Shown here one piece after another: positions 39,488 through 48,129 of a DNA stretch of 64,000 nucleotides. Made by a program: the position numbers and the translations under genes. The notes under the pieces were generated by a model. It searched no databases. It was not told the origin of the DNA and saw only the letters and a list, made by a program, of their open reading frames with translations. The number at the start of each line of letters is the position of its first letter. The first letter of the stretch is position 1. Origin of the DNA: Asanoa ferruginea (lineage in GTDB: Bacteria; Actinomycetota; Actinomycetes; Mycobacteriales; Micromonosporaceae); the NCBI RefSeq assembly GCF_003387075.1, contig NZ_QUMQ01000001.1, positions 744,001 to 808,000 on the forward strand, given 5' to 3'.

Positions 39488-40716
39488 GGCTGGCGCCCTA
39501 CCGGGCGGTCCTCCGGCTGCCCGGGGTCCGCCCGCTGCTCATCGTCGCCATCCTGGCCCGCGTCCCATCTGTCGCGGCCGGGGTGACACTGACCCTGCAC
39601 GTGGTCTTCGAGCTACACCGCGGCTACTTCGCCGCCGGCCTGGTCGGCACCGCCTCGACGGTCGGCGCCGCGATCGGCGCGCCGCTGCTGGGCCGCCTCG
39701 TCGACCGCCGCGGCCTGCGCCCGGTGCTCGCGATCTGCACGATCGCCGAGGGCGTCTTCTGGTCGGTGGCCGGCTCACTCCCCTACCCGGTGCTGCTGGT
39801 GCTCGCCCTGGTCAGCGGCGTGCTGATGCTGCCGGTCTTCTCGGTCGTCCGCCAGTCCCTGGCCGCGCTGGTGCCTGCGGAACACCGCCGCCCGGCCTAC
39901 GCCCTCGACTCGATGTCGGTCGAGTTGTCCTTCATGGTCGGTCCGGCGCTGGCCGTGCTGCTGGCCACGTCGGTCTCCCCCCACGCGACGATGTTCGCCG
40001 TCGGCGCCGGCGTGGTGCTGTCGGGCACGGCCCTGTTCATCTTCAACCCACCGGTGCGGGCCGCTTCAGAGGAGTCGGCTCTCACCGGCCCGACACCGTC
40101 GCGGCGGTCGTGGCTCTCGGCCCGCATGGTGGCGATCCTGGCCATCGCGGTGGCCACGACGCTGGTGCTGGGCGGCACCGACGTGACGGTGGTGGCAGTG
40201 CTCCGCGAGGCGGGTCAAGTGAGCTGGACCGGTCTGGTGCTTGCCCTATGGGGCGTCTACTCGCTGATCGGCGGTTTCGTCTACGGCTCGCTGCGGCGGG
40301 TCCCGTCGCCGCTGATGCTGTTGGCCGTGCTCGCCTTCGGGACGTTGTTGGTGGCCTTGGCCGGGCCGCAGTGGTTCCTGGTCGCGCTGGCGTTGATCCC
40401 GGCGGGTGCGCTGTGCGCGCCGGCGCTGGCGGCCGCGGCCGACGCGGTCAGCCATCTGGCTCCGCCGTCGGTGCGGGGCGAGGCTATGGGTCTGCACGGG
40501 TCGGCCATCACGGTCGGGCTCGCACTGGGTGCGCCGCTGGCTGGGTGGGTCATCGACATGAGCTCGCCGCGGTGGGGGTTCGTGGCCACCGGTGCCGCCG
40601 GGTTGCTGGTCGCCCTGGCCGTGCTGCCGATCTACCTGATCCGGCGGCGGCCACCTGCTGTGCCTGCCACGCCCTCGCAACGCACCACCGAGCCCTCGCT
40701 GGCGGTGTCTGACTGA
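39484..40716 (+). CDS. MFS transporter
   Basis: A 410-residue major facilitator with about twelve hydrophobic segments. The loop-2 motif is GRLVDRRGLRPVL (residues about 70-82). ATG 39484 overlaps the pncA stop, so it is coupled to the NAD salvage genes. It could move a nicotinamide-related compound or be an unrelated drug exporter; no substrate residues can be read. Confidence 0.9.
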   Translation: MRLAPYRAVLRLPGVRPLLIVAILARVPSVAAGVTLTLHVVFELHRGYFAAGLVGTASTVGAAIGAPLLGRLVDRRGLRPVLAICTIAEGVFWSVAGSLPYPVLLVLALVSGVLMLPVFSVVRQSLAALVPAEHRRPAYALDSMSVELSFMVGPALAVLLATSVSPHATMFAVGAGVVLSGTALFIFNPPVRAASEESALTGPTPSRRSWLSARMVAILAIAVATTLVLGGTDVTVVAVLREAGQVSWTGLVLALWGVYSLIGGFVYGSLRRVPSPLMLLAVLAFGTLLVALAGPQWFLVALALIPAGALCAPALAAAADAVSHLAPPSVRGEAMGLHGSAITVGLALGAPLAGWVIDMSSPRWGFVATGAAGLLVALAVLPIYLIRRRPPAVPATPSQRTTEPSLAVSD

Positions 40717-40847
40717 CGCCGCGAGCACCGTGGCCGGACGGTCGTGATGCCCGGAAATACCGGAAATACAAGGCACCTCCCTGCCCTCGCCTTGGACCGC
40801 CCACCTGCGTGTCAACGGGTGAAATGCGGGGCTGAGCGGATCTCCCC

Positions 40848-40867
40848 GTCCGCCATCCGGCGGTTCC
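40848..40867. promoter_or_regulatory. Operator before the PucR-type regulator (site 1 of 2)
   Basis: The core CCGCCATCCGGCGG (40850-40863) differs by one base from the core of the palindrome before the ABC genes (CCGCCATCTGGCGG). It lies about 36 bp upstream of the regulator start, suggesting autoregulation. Confidence 0.75.
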
Positions 40868-40898
40868 TGCGCACAGATCGCGGGGCTACAGTTCCGGC

Positions 40899-41984
40899 GT
40901 GCAAGGGCTGCTGAGATGGGTGTCGACGATCGACTCCGCGGCCGAGCGCGCCCTCCGCATCATCGAGTTCTTCGACCAGCTCACCCGCCACGACGCCGAC
41001 ATCGAGGCGGTCACCCGGGCCACCGCAGTGATGGCCGAGGCGACCGCCGGCGCGGAAGACGACCTGCACGATGTCGCCTGCGCGATGACACCGGCCGGGC
41101 GGGCGGCCCAGGATGTCGGCGCGAAGACCATCTCCCGGCCCGTGGTACACGGCAATGAAGTCATCGGTCAGGTCTGGCTCGCCCGCCCAGAAGGCGACGC
41201 CGAACGCGACTGGGACGACCTCATCATGGAACGGATGGCGTTGGCGGTCGCGGCCGCCCACGCCAGGCGGCGGCCGCCTGAGCGCAGCCCCGTCTCGGGG
41301 CCCGCCGACCCGGCCATCGTGCAATACCTGCTCGGCGGCGGCATCTCCGAACTCGACGCCAGCCGCGCGGCCCGGCTGCTCGGGTTTCGCGCCGGCCAGC
41401 AGGTCAGGGTCGTCGCCGTGGCCAGCGCCGACCTCTCCGATCGGATGCCGGAGCTGCGGGCGGCCTTCAGCGGGTTCGTCGTGCTCGCCGCCCTCAGCGG
41501 GTCCAGCGCCGCGGTCATCGGGTCGGCGCTGCCCGCGTCGATCACCTTGCCGGCCGACACCACCGGGTGCATCGGGCCCGTCGTGCCGGTGGAGCGGGCC
41601 GACGCCTCGTGGCGGGCCGCCCACCGCGGCCTGCGGTTCGCCGCCATGTCGTCGACCTGGCCCGCGCTGATCGACACCGCTGAGCTCGGGTGCCTGCTCG
41701 CCCTCGACGGGCTCGACCACGACGGGATCCGGAAACTCGCCGACGTGCAGGCGGTAGCGTCGATCGCGGCCGGCCGACGCGGCAAGGAAGACCTCGACCT
41801 CCTCGACGTCATCTGCGCGTCGAGTTCGCTGCGCGAGGCGGCCGCCGCCGCGCACATGCACCACAGCAGCGTCAACTACCGGGCGCAGGCGCTCAGCGGA
41901 CAGCTCGGCATCAGCCTCGCCACCGCCGTCGGGCGCTACCGGGCCCGGACGGCCCTGATCTTCTGGCGCCTGCACTGCCGTTGA
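40899..41984 (+). CDS. PucR/CdaR-type transcriptional regulator
   Basis: A 361-residue regulator (GTG start). A GAF-like effector region spans residues about 25-130. The C-terminal PucR helix-turn-helix reads LDLLDVICASSSLREAAAAAHMHHSSVNYRAQALSGQLGISL then GRYRARTALIFWRL. It precedes, on the same strand, an ABC importer and catabolic genes whose upstream palindrome matches that before this gene. It is therefore probably the specific regulator of this operon and of itself. Confidence 0.88.
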   Translation: MQGLLRWVSTIDSAAERALRIIEFFDQLTRHDADIEAVTRATAVMAEATAGAEDDLHDVACAMTPAGRAAQDVGAKTISRPVVHGNEVIGQVWLARPEGDAERDWDDLIMERMALAVAAAHARRRPPERSPVSGPADPAIVQYLLGGGISELDASRAARLLGFRAGQQVRVVAVASADLSDRMPELRAAFSGFVVLAALSGSSAAVIGSALPASITLPADTTGCIGPVVPVERADASWRAAHRGLRFAAMSSTWPALIDTAELGCLLALDGLDHDGIRKLADVQAVASIAAGRRGKEDLDLLDVICASSSLREAAAAAHMHHSSVNYRAQALSGQLGISLATAVGRYRARTALIFWRLHCR

Positions 41985-41987
41985 GCC

Positions 41988-42007
41988 ATTCCGCCATCTG
42001 GCGGAAT
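41988..42007. promoter_or_regulatory. Perfect 20-bp palindrome before the ABC operon (site 2 of 2)
   Basis: ATTCCGCCA, TC, TGGCGGAAT forms a perfect inverted repeat 4 nt after the regulator stop and 117 nt before the binding-protein start. It lacks a T-run, and its core recurs upstream of the regulator, so it is read as an operator and not as a terminator. Confidence 0.8.
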
Positions 42008-42123
42008 TGAGGCCGGCGATTTCAGCCAGGTTCCGATGTTGTTACGCGCCCACGATCGCGAGACTCGGATCAACTTCTTCACACCCCCATCCCTAGCCGT
42101 ACGCGCGGCTGAGAGGATCTTCG

Positions 42124-43104
42124 ATGTCCAGACGAAACCGGGCTCTTCCCCTTGCGACGTGCGCGTTGACGCTGGCGGCCCTGACGGCATGTGCCGCGAA
42201 CCCCAATGAAGGAAAAGCGGCGCCCGCGGACTCGTCGACGGCCGCGACCACGAGTGCTCCGCTGACATCGGCGGAGTTCGTCAACCCGCTGCCGCAATAC
42301 CCGGCGTGGCGCACCATCGGCGACTGCATGAAGGAAGCGGCCGGCGCCCGCGGGATCGACTTCACCGAGAGCGGCCCGACCGGCGGCGCGCTCGACGCCA
42401 CGAAGATGATCCAGCAGATCCAGCAGGCGACCGCCAACAAGAAGGGCGCCATCATCACCTTCCCGGCCAGCGATGCATTCACGCCGGTCCTGCAACAAGC
42501 ACAAAAAGCCGGAATCATTACCGGCACGTTGTACGGCGAGGGCGGCGACGTCGTGGTCGGACCCAACTACACCGACCTCGGCAAGATGTATGTCGACGCG
42601 ATCGCCAAGCGGCCCGGGCAGCAGAACCTCGGCCTCATGGCGCAGAGCGACACCGGCCAGGCCAAGCAGTGGGCGGACGGAGTCGCGGCGGCAGCCAAAG
42701 CCACGTCGAACGTCAAGGTCGTCGGGACCGTCTACACCAACGACGACGCGGCGAAGGCGCTCGACCAGGCCAACGCGCTGCTGACCGCGCATCCCGAGAT
42801 CAACGTCATCGCGAGCCACATGGGCTCGGTGACGCCCGGTGTGGTGGCCGCGATCAAGGCGCGGAGCCTGGTCGGCAGGGTCGCCCTCGTGGCGTCGGGC
42901 GCCGACAACGGCGGCAAGGAGGCCGTGGCGGACGGCATCGCCTACGGAGCCTGGTTGCAGGGCCTGTGCGAGGAAGGCAAAACCGTCCTGAACGCGGTGG
43001 CGGACAAGGCCGAGGGCAAGACGGTCGCGGCGCACATCGACGCCAAGGAGACCATCGGCACCAAGGAAGACCTCACCACGCTGCTCGGACAGGGCTGGGG
43101 ATGA
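42124..43104 (+). CDS. Sugar ABC transporter substrate-binding lipoprotein
   Basis: A 326-residue Peripla_BP_4-type protein. The lipoprotein signal ends in lipobox LTAC (Cys23), followed by a Ser/Thr/Ala-rich tether up to residue about 48. The mature domain includes KGAIITFPASDAFTPVLQQAQKAGI and NVIASHMGSVTPGVVAAI, typical of ribose/allose-type binders. It is the first gene of the regulated operon; its stop overlaps the ATPase ATG. The ligand may be a sugar alcohol, judging from the downstream dehydrogenase (inference). Confidence 0.92.
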   Translation: MSRRNRALPLATCALTLAALTACAANPNEGKAAPADSSTAATTSAPLTSAEFVNPLPQYPAWRTIGDCMKEAAGARGIDFTESGPTGGALDATKMIQQIQQATANKKGAIITFPASDAFTPVLQQAQKAGIITGTLYGEGGDVVVGPNYTDLGKMYVDAIAKRPGQQNLGLMAQSDTGQAKQWADGVAAAAKATSNVKVVGTVYTNDDAAKALDQANALLTAHPEINVIASHMGSVTPGVVAAIKARSLVGRVALVASGADNGGKEAVADGIAYGAWLQGLCEEGKTVLNAVADKAEGKTVAAHIDAKETIGTKEDLTTLLGQGWG

Positions 43105-43877
43105 GCGACCCGGCCCTGCGACTGCGCGGGATCTCGAAGACCTTCGGATCGGTCCAGGCCCTGGAGCATGTCGACTTCGCGGCCTGGCCCGGTGAGATCC
43201 ACGCGATCGTCGGCGACAACGGCGCCGGCAAGTCGACGATGCTCAAGATCGTCACGGGGATACACCAGGCCGACGCGGGCGAGATCTCCGTCAACGGGCG
43301 GGCGGTCGACCTGCGGCACAACGCCACGACGGTGCAGGACCTCGGTGTCGCCGTGGTCTACCAGGATCTCGCCCTGGTCGAGTGCCTCGACATCGCCCAG
43401 AACCTGTCGCTCGGCAGCCTGCCCCGCCGTTGGGGCATCGTCCTGGACCGGCAGCGGATGGCCCGCGACGCCGCGAAGGTGCTCAGCGACCTGAAGGTCC
43501 GCGTCGGCGACGTGCACACGCCGGTCGGGCTGCTCTCCGGCGGACAGCGGCAGATCATCGCCATCGCGCGCGCCGTCCGGATGGACAAACCGCTCATCCT
43601 GCTCGACGAGCCGACCGCGGCCCTCGGCGTCCAGGAGTCCGCGCGGGTGGGGACGATCATGGAGGAACTGCGTACCGCCGGCAAGGCCGTGGTCTGCATC
43701 AGCCACGACCTCGAGTTCGTCTTCGCCCATGCCGACCGGATCACCGTGCTGCGGCTGGGCGTGAGCGTCGGCACCCGCAAAACGGCAGAGACCACCCGCG
43801 CCGAAATCGTCGGGCTCATCACCGGTGCGTTCCCGGCCGACGAGCGTCCCACCCCAGTCCAGAAGGATGCGGCATGA
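43101..43877 (+). CDS. Sugar ABC transporter ATP-binding protein, single ABC domain
   Basis: A 258-residue ATPase with Walker A GDNGAGKST (residues about 39-47), Q-loop VVYQDLALVE, signature LLSGGQRQIIAIARA, Walker B LILLDEPTAAL and switch His in CISHDLEF. Unlike the two-domain RbsA-type ATPase at 4871-6370, this is a single-domain (FrcA/XylG-like) version that should act as a homodimer. ATGA overlaps join it to both neighbours. Confidence 0.94.
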   Translation: MSDPALRLRGISKTFGSVQALEHVDFAAWPGEIHAIVGDNGAGKSTMLKIVTGIHQADAGEISVNGRAVDLRHNATTVQDLGVAVVYQDLALVECLDIAQNLSLGSLPRRWGIVLDRQRMARDAAKVLSDLKVRVGDVHTPVGLLSGGQRQIIAIARAVRMDKPLILLDEPTAALGVQESARVGTIMEELRTAGKAVVCISHDLEFVFAHADRITVLRLGVSVGTRKTAETTRAEIVGLITGAFPADERPTPVQKDAA

Positions 43878-44887
43878 CCGTCACCCAGCCATCCTCGGTC
43901 GCCGCCGGCCCGCAGACCCCGGAAGTGCACCGCGGCCTGCTGTCGCGAGTGCTCCTGCGGCAGGAGTTCACGCTCGTCCTCGTCATCGTGGTCATCGGCC
44001 TCGTCGCCTTCACTCGCAACCACGCGTTCCTGAGCAGCGACAACGTGCTCGAACTGCTGCGCAGCTCGGTCATCTACTTCGTAATGGCCTGCGGCGCCTC
44101 GCTGCTCACCATCGGCGGCGGGCTCGACTTCTCGGTCGGCGGCGTGTTCACGCTCGGTGCCCTGACCACCAGCCTGCTGCTGGTCCGCGACGTGCCGTGG
44201 CCGCTGGCCGTGCTGTTCGGTCTCGCGGTCGGTGCCCTGCTCGGGGTCGTCAACCACCTCATCATCACCTACCTGCACGTTCCGCCGATCATCGCGACCC
44301 TCGGCACCTTCTTCGTCCTGTTAGGACTCAACGCGGAGGTGTCGCAGGGCGACGACGTGTTGCCGCTGCCGGACTCGTTCACGAAATTGGGACAGGGCGA
44401 CGTCCTGGGGATTCCCAGCGTGGTGCTCTACGCCGTCGTCGTCGGGGTCATCTGCTGGTTCCTGCTGGAGCGCACCCGGTTCGGGGTGAACATCAGGGCC
44501 CTCGGCGGCAACCGCCAGGCCGCGATCCAGAACGGCCTGCGCGTCGTGCGGCTCGACCTCGCGCTCTATGCGATCGCCGGGACCACCGGCGCGCTGGCCG
44601 GGATCATCTACACCGCGCGGGTCGGTGCCGGGCAGGTGCAGGCCGGCGGTGCGACGACGACGCTCAACGTCGTGACGGCCGTACTCATCGGCGGTGTCAG
44701 TCTCTTCGGCGGCCTCGGCAGCATCACCGGCGTTGCGTGCGGCGCCCTGCTGTTGTCCACGGTGGACAATGCGCTGATCGTCGCCCAGGTGCCGCCGGAC
44801 TACAACAACATCATCGTCGGCGCGATCCTCATCGGCGCTGTCGCGATCGATCACCTGCGCCGCAAGCGCCTCTACCGGCGGAGCTGA
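43874..44887 (+). CDS. Sugar ABC transporter permease
   Basis: A 337-residue BPD_transp_2 permease with about eight to ten hydrophobic segments. The family motif GGGLDFSVGGVFTLGAL is near residue 76, VRVGAGQVQAGGATTT-type loop near 245, and LIGGVSLFGGLGSITGVACGALL near 275. It forms the channel of the importer with the two preceding genes. The stop lies 4 nt before the first esterase gene. Confidence 0.94.
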   Translation: MTVTQPSSVAAGPQTPEVHRGLLSRVLLRQEFTLVLVIVVIGLVAFTRNHAFLSSDNVLELLRSSVIYFVMACGASLLTIGGGLDFSVGGVFTLGALTTSLLLVRDVPWPLAVLFGLAVGALLGVVNHLIITYLHVPPIIATLGTFFVLLGLNAEVSQGDDVLPLPDSFTKLGQGDVLGIPSVVLYAVVVGVICWFLLERTRFGVNIRALGGNRQAAIQNGLRVVRLDLALYAIAGTTGALAGIIYTARVGAGQVQAGGATTTLNVVTAVLIGGVSLFGGLGSITGVACGALLLSTVDNALIVAQVPPDYNNIIVGAILIGAVAIDHLRRKRLYRRS

Positions 44888-44891
44888 CGCG

Positions 44892-45836
44892 ATGACCACG
44901 AACTGGACCGTCCAGGCCCGCTACATGGATCCCGAACTCGCCGCGATGCAGGTGCTGTCGCCGCGGATCACGCTCGTCGACCTCGCGGCCGCCCGCGAGC
45001 TCGAACAGACACTCGCGACGCAGGCCACCCGCCGGGCCGACGACGTCGAGATCCTCGAGCTGGACGGCGAACGCCGCGACGGCACCCGGCTGCGGATGCG
45101 GCTCTACCGGCCCGTGCGCCCGGACCGGTCGGTGCTGCCGGTGCTGCTGTTCATCCACGGCGGCAGCTTCGTCACCGGCGGGCTGCACAGCGAGGACAAC
45201 CGCTGCATCCATTACGCCCGGGAAGCTCAGGTCGCCGTCGTCGCCGTCGACTACCGGCTCGCGCCCGAGCACCCCTTCCCCGCCGCGATCGAAGACTGCC
45301 AGGACGCGCTCGAATGGATCGTCCGGCACGCACCGTCGCTCGGCTGCGATCCGTCGCGAGTCGCCCTCGGCGGGCTCAGCGCCGGCGGTTGCCTCGCAGC
45401 GGCGATGGCGCTGTGGACGGCGGAGCACGCCACCATCTCCCCGCTCTTCGTGATGCTGCTCTTCCCGGTGCTCGACGCCCGGCTCGCCACCGGGTCGGTC
45501 AACGAGTTCACCGACACCCCGGTGCTCATCTCCGACACCGCCCACCGGTTGTGGGCCCACTACCTGGGCGGTGCGGAGCCGTCCCCGCTCGCGTCTCCGG
45601 CGCATGCTCCCGACGTGAGCGGCTTCCCACCGACGCTGATGATCACCGCCCAATACGACCCGCTGCGCGACGAGGGCCTCGCTTTCGCGAGCCGGCTGGC
45701 CAGTTCCGGCGTACCCGTAGACCTCCATCATTTTGGTCGCGGCTTCCATTCCTTCGATTCGTTCGATGCCACTCGACTGGGTTTGGAGTGCCTGGACATC
45801 CAGGTGCGCGCTCTGCAGCGAGCCCTCGCCCCGTGA
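44892..45836 (+). CDS. Alpha/beta hydrolase, HSL-type esterase (first of pair)
   Basis: A 314-residue hydrolase_3 family esterase. The oxyanion motif is FIHGGSFVTGG (HGG, residues about 90), the nucleophile elbow GGLSAGGCLAAA, and the late catalytic Asp/His are in QYDPLRDEG and HFGRGFHSFD. Members cleave short acyl esters. In this operon it might remove acyl groups from the imported substrate. Its GTGA stop/start overlap couples it to a second, similar esterase. Confidence 0.9.
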   Translation: MTTNWTVQARYMDPELAAMQVLSPRITLVDLAAARELEQTLATQATRRADDVEILELDGERRDGTRLRMRLYRPVRPDRSVLPVLLFIHGGSFVTGGLHSEDNRCIHYAREAQVAVVAVDYRLAPEHPFPAAIEDCQDALEWIVRHAPSLGCDPSRVALGGLSAGGCLAAAMALWTAEHATISPLFVMLLFPVLDARLATGSVNEFTDTPVLISDTAHRLWAHYLGGAEPSPLASPAHAPDVSGFPPTLMITAQYDPLRDEGLAFASRLASSGVPVDLHHFGRGFHSFDSFDATRLGLECLDIQVRALQRALAP

Positions 45837-46744
45837 CCGTGCCTGGAGCCTTCGTGCGTCAACCGAGCCTCGACCCCGCCGCCGCGCTGGTCATCGAGCA
45901 CCTTTCGCGAAATTTGACCGTCGGTCACGACTCCGAGCCGGACCAGCTACGCAAGGAGTTCGCCGCGACGATCGCGTGGCTGCGGGAACCGGCCGCACCG
46001 GCGACCGGCGTGCGCGCCGAAGACCGCACGATCGAATCGGTCCCGGTGCGGGTCTACACACCGCCGGGCGCCGACCGACCGGACGTCGTCGTCTACCTAC
46101 ACGGCGGCGGCTGGGTCGTCGGCGGGCTCGACACCGGCGACGCGATCGCGCGGGCCATCTGCGACATCGTCGACGCGACGGTCGTCTCCGTCGACTACCG
46201 GCTCGCTCCGGAGCACCCGTTCCCCGCGGCGCTGACCGACTGCGCGACGGTCGTCCGCTGGGCGGCGGATCGTCGCCCGCGGTGGTTGGGCGTGGCCGGC
46301 GACAGCGCGGGCGGAAATCTCGCCGCCGCGTTGGCCAACGAGTTCTCCGCGCTGGTCGGCGGCCAGTTGCTGCTCTACCCGGCCCTGGATCCCCGCCAGG
46401 ACACGGCGTCCTACCGGACCTTCGCGGAGGGATACCACCTGACCAGCGCGGCGATGGCCTACTACTGGCGCGCTTACGCGATGCCGGGTCCGGTTTCCCA
46501 CGGCGACCTGGCCGCCCTGCCGGCGGCGGTGATCGCGACGGCCCACTTCGACCCATTACACGACGAGGGCCAGGGGTACGCGGCGCGCCTCGTCGAGGCC
46601 GGCGTGCCGACGGTCTACCTGCCTTCGCCGACGTTGCCGCACGGTTGGGCGGACATGACCGACCGCGTACCGGCCGCCGCCCGCGCCCTGTCCTCGGCGG
46701 CGACGGCGTTCGCGGAACTGCGCGACCGGGCGGTGCTGCGATGA
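45833..46744 (+). CDS. Alpha/beta hydrolase, HSL-type esterase (second of pair)
   Basis: A 303-residue hydrolase_3 family protein, paralogous to the preceding gene: HGGGWVVGG, VDYRLAPEHPFPAAL, the nucleophile elbow GDSAGGNLAAA, HFDPLHDEGQGYAARL and a histidine in LPHGWADM. The shared VDYRLAPEHPFPAA segment is nearly identical in both and shows that the pair arose by duplication. GTG 45833 overlaps the previous stop. The stop overlaps the dehydrogenase ATG. Confidence 0.9.
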   Translation: MTVPGAFVRQPSLDPAAALVIEHLSRNLTVGHDSEPDQLRKEFAATIAWLREPAAPATGVRAEDRTIESVPVRVYTPPGADRPDVVVYLHGGGWVVGGLDTGDAIARAICDIVDATVVSVDYRLAPEHPFPAALTDCATVVRWAADRRPRWLGVAGDSAGGNLAAALANEFSALVGGQLLLYPALDPRQDTASYRTFAEGYHLTSAAMAYYWRAYAMPGPVSHGDLAALPAAVIATAHFDPLHDEGQGYAARLVEAGVPTVYLPSPTLPHGWADMTDRVPAAARALSSAATAFAELRDRAVLR

Positions 46745-48129
46745 CCGCACTGACCGCGGCCACCGTCGGCCGGCTGGACCCGCGCGTGGCGACCCCCGCC
46801 TACGACCGCTCGGCGCTGGAGATCGGCATCGTCCACTTCGGAGTCGGCGGCTTCCACCGCTCCCACCAGCAGGCCTACCTCGACGCGATCGCCGCCACCG
46901 GCGAAACCGGCTGGGGTGTCTGCGGTGTAGGCCTGCTGCCGCCGGACGCCGCCGCCCGCGACGCGGCCCACGCCCAGGACGGTCTCTATGTGCTGACGAC
47001 CAGCGCCCCCGACGGAACCCAGCAGTCCCGGGTGATCGGCACGCTGATCCGATACCTGTTCGCTCCCGACGACCCGGACGCGGTCCTGGCGGTCCTCACC
47101 GCGCCGTCGACCCGGATCGTCTCGCTGACCATCACCGAAGGTGGCTACGGCACCGACGATCTCGCTGGCGCCTTCGGCTACCTGACCGAGGCCCTGCGGC
47201 GCCGCCGTGCTGACGGTGTCGCGCCGTTCACGGTGCTCTCCTGCGACAACATCGAGGCGAACGGTCAGGTCGCCAAGCAGGCGGTCGTCGCGTCCGCGCT
47301 GTCCCGGGACCCAGAGCTTGCCGACTGGATCGACGCCACGGTGAGCTTCCCGTCCTCCATGGTCGATCGGATCACCCCGGTGCCGACTGCCGACACACGC
47401 GAGGCGTTGCGCGCCGAACACGGCATCGAGGACCGGTGGGCCGTGCGGTCGGAGAGCTTCACCCAGTGGGTCGTCGAGGACCGTTTCCCGGCGGGCCGGC
47501 CGGACCTGGCGTCGGTGGGCGTCCAGCTCGTGCCGGACGTCGAGCCCTACGAGCTGATGAAACTGCGGCTGCTCAACGCTTCGCATCAGGCGATGAGCTG
47601 CCTCGGCCTGCTCGACGGTCAGACCTGGGTCCACTACGTGTGCCGCGATCCACTGTTCGTCACTTTCCTGCGGCGCTACATGGCGAACGAGGCCATCCCG
47701 ACCCTGCGTCCGGTGCCGGGGGTGGACGTGTCGGCGTACTGCGACCAGTTGATCGAACGCTTCGCGAGCGAGGCGGTGCGGGACACCCTGGAGCGCTTGA
47801 CGGTCGACGCCTCCGACCGGCTGCCGAAGTTCCTGATCCCGGTGCTGCGCCACCAACTCGCGGCCGGCGGCCCGATCGACTGCTGCGTGCTGGTCCTCGC
47901 GGCGTGGAGCAGATACCTCGAGGGCGGCACGTTCACCGACCGCCAGGCGCACGAGCTGGTGCCGCTGGTGGCACAGGAGCGGACGCGGCCTGGGGCGTTG
48001 CTGGAGTTCGCACCGGTCTTCGGCGACCTCGCCAACAACCCCCGGCTGGTCTCCAGCTATGTCGCGGCCCGCGAAGCGCTGGGAAGCGGCGGGCCACGGT
48101 TGGCGATGAAGGGCCTGCTGGTCAGCTAG
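46741..48129 (+). CDS. Mannitol dehydrogenase family protein
   Basis: A 462-residue NAD-dependent polyol dehydrogenase or sugar-acid oxidoreductase (mannitol 2-dehydrogenase, fructuronate or tagaturonate reductase group). The N-terminal Rossmann part begins VHFGVGGFHRSHQQAYLD. The conserved catalytic lysine region reads YELMKLRLLNASHQAMS, and VDRITPVPT and ESFTQWVVEDRFPAGRPDL are family motifs. It closes the operon and suggests that a hexitol, pentitol or hexuronate is the substrate. Its end overlaps the convergent GlxA-type gene by 8 nt. Confidence 0.92.
   Translation: MTALTAATVGRLDPRVATPAYDRSALEIGIVHFGVGGFHRSHQQAYLDAIAATGETGWGVCGVGLLPPDAAARDAAHAQDGLYVLTTSAPDGTQQSRVIGTLIRYLFAPDDPDAVLAVLTAPSTRIVSLTITEGGYGTDDLAGAFGYLTEALRRRRADGVAPFTVLSCDNIEANGQVAKQAVVASALSRDPELADWIDATVSFPSSMVDRITPVPTADTREALRAEHGIEDRWAVRSESFTQWVVEDRFPAGRPDLASVGVQLVPDVEPYELMKLRLLNASHQAMSCLGLLDGQTWVHYVCRDPLFVTFLRRYMANEAIPTLRPVPGVDVSAYCDQLIERFASEAVRDTLERLTVDASDRLPKFLIPVLRHQLAAGGPIDCCVLVLAAWSRYLEGGTFTDRQAHELVPLVAQERTRPGALLEFAPVFGDLANNPRLVSSYVAAREALGSGGPRLAMKGLLVS

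Noticed and set aside
41988-42007. Palindrome as terminator of the PucR-type gene
   Set aside because: No T-run follows, and nearly the same sequence is found before that gene, which fits an operator better.
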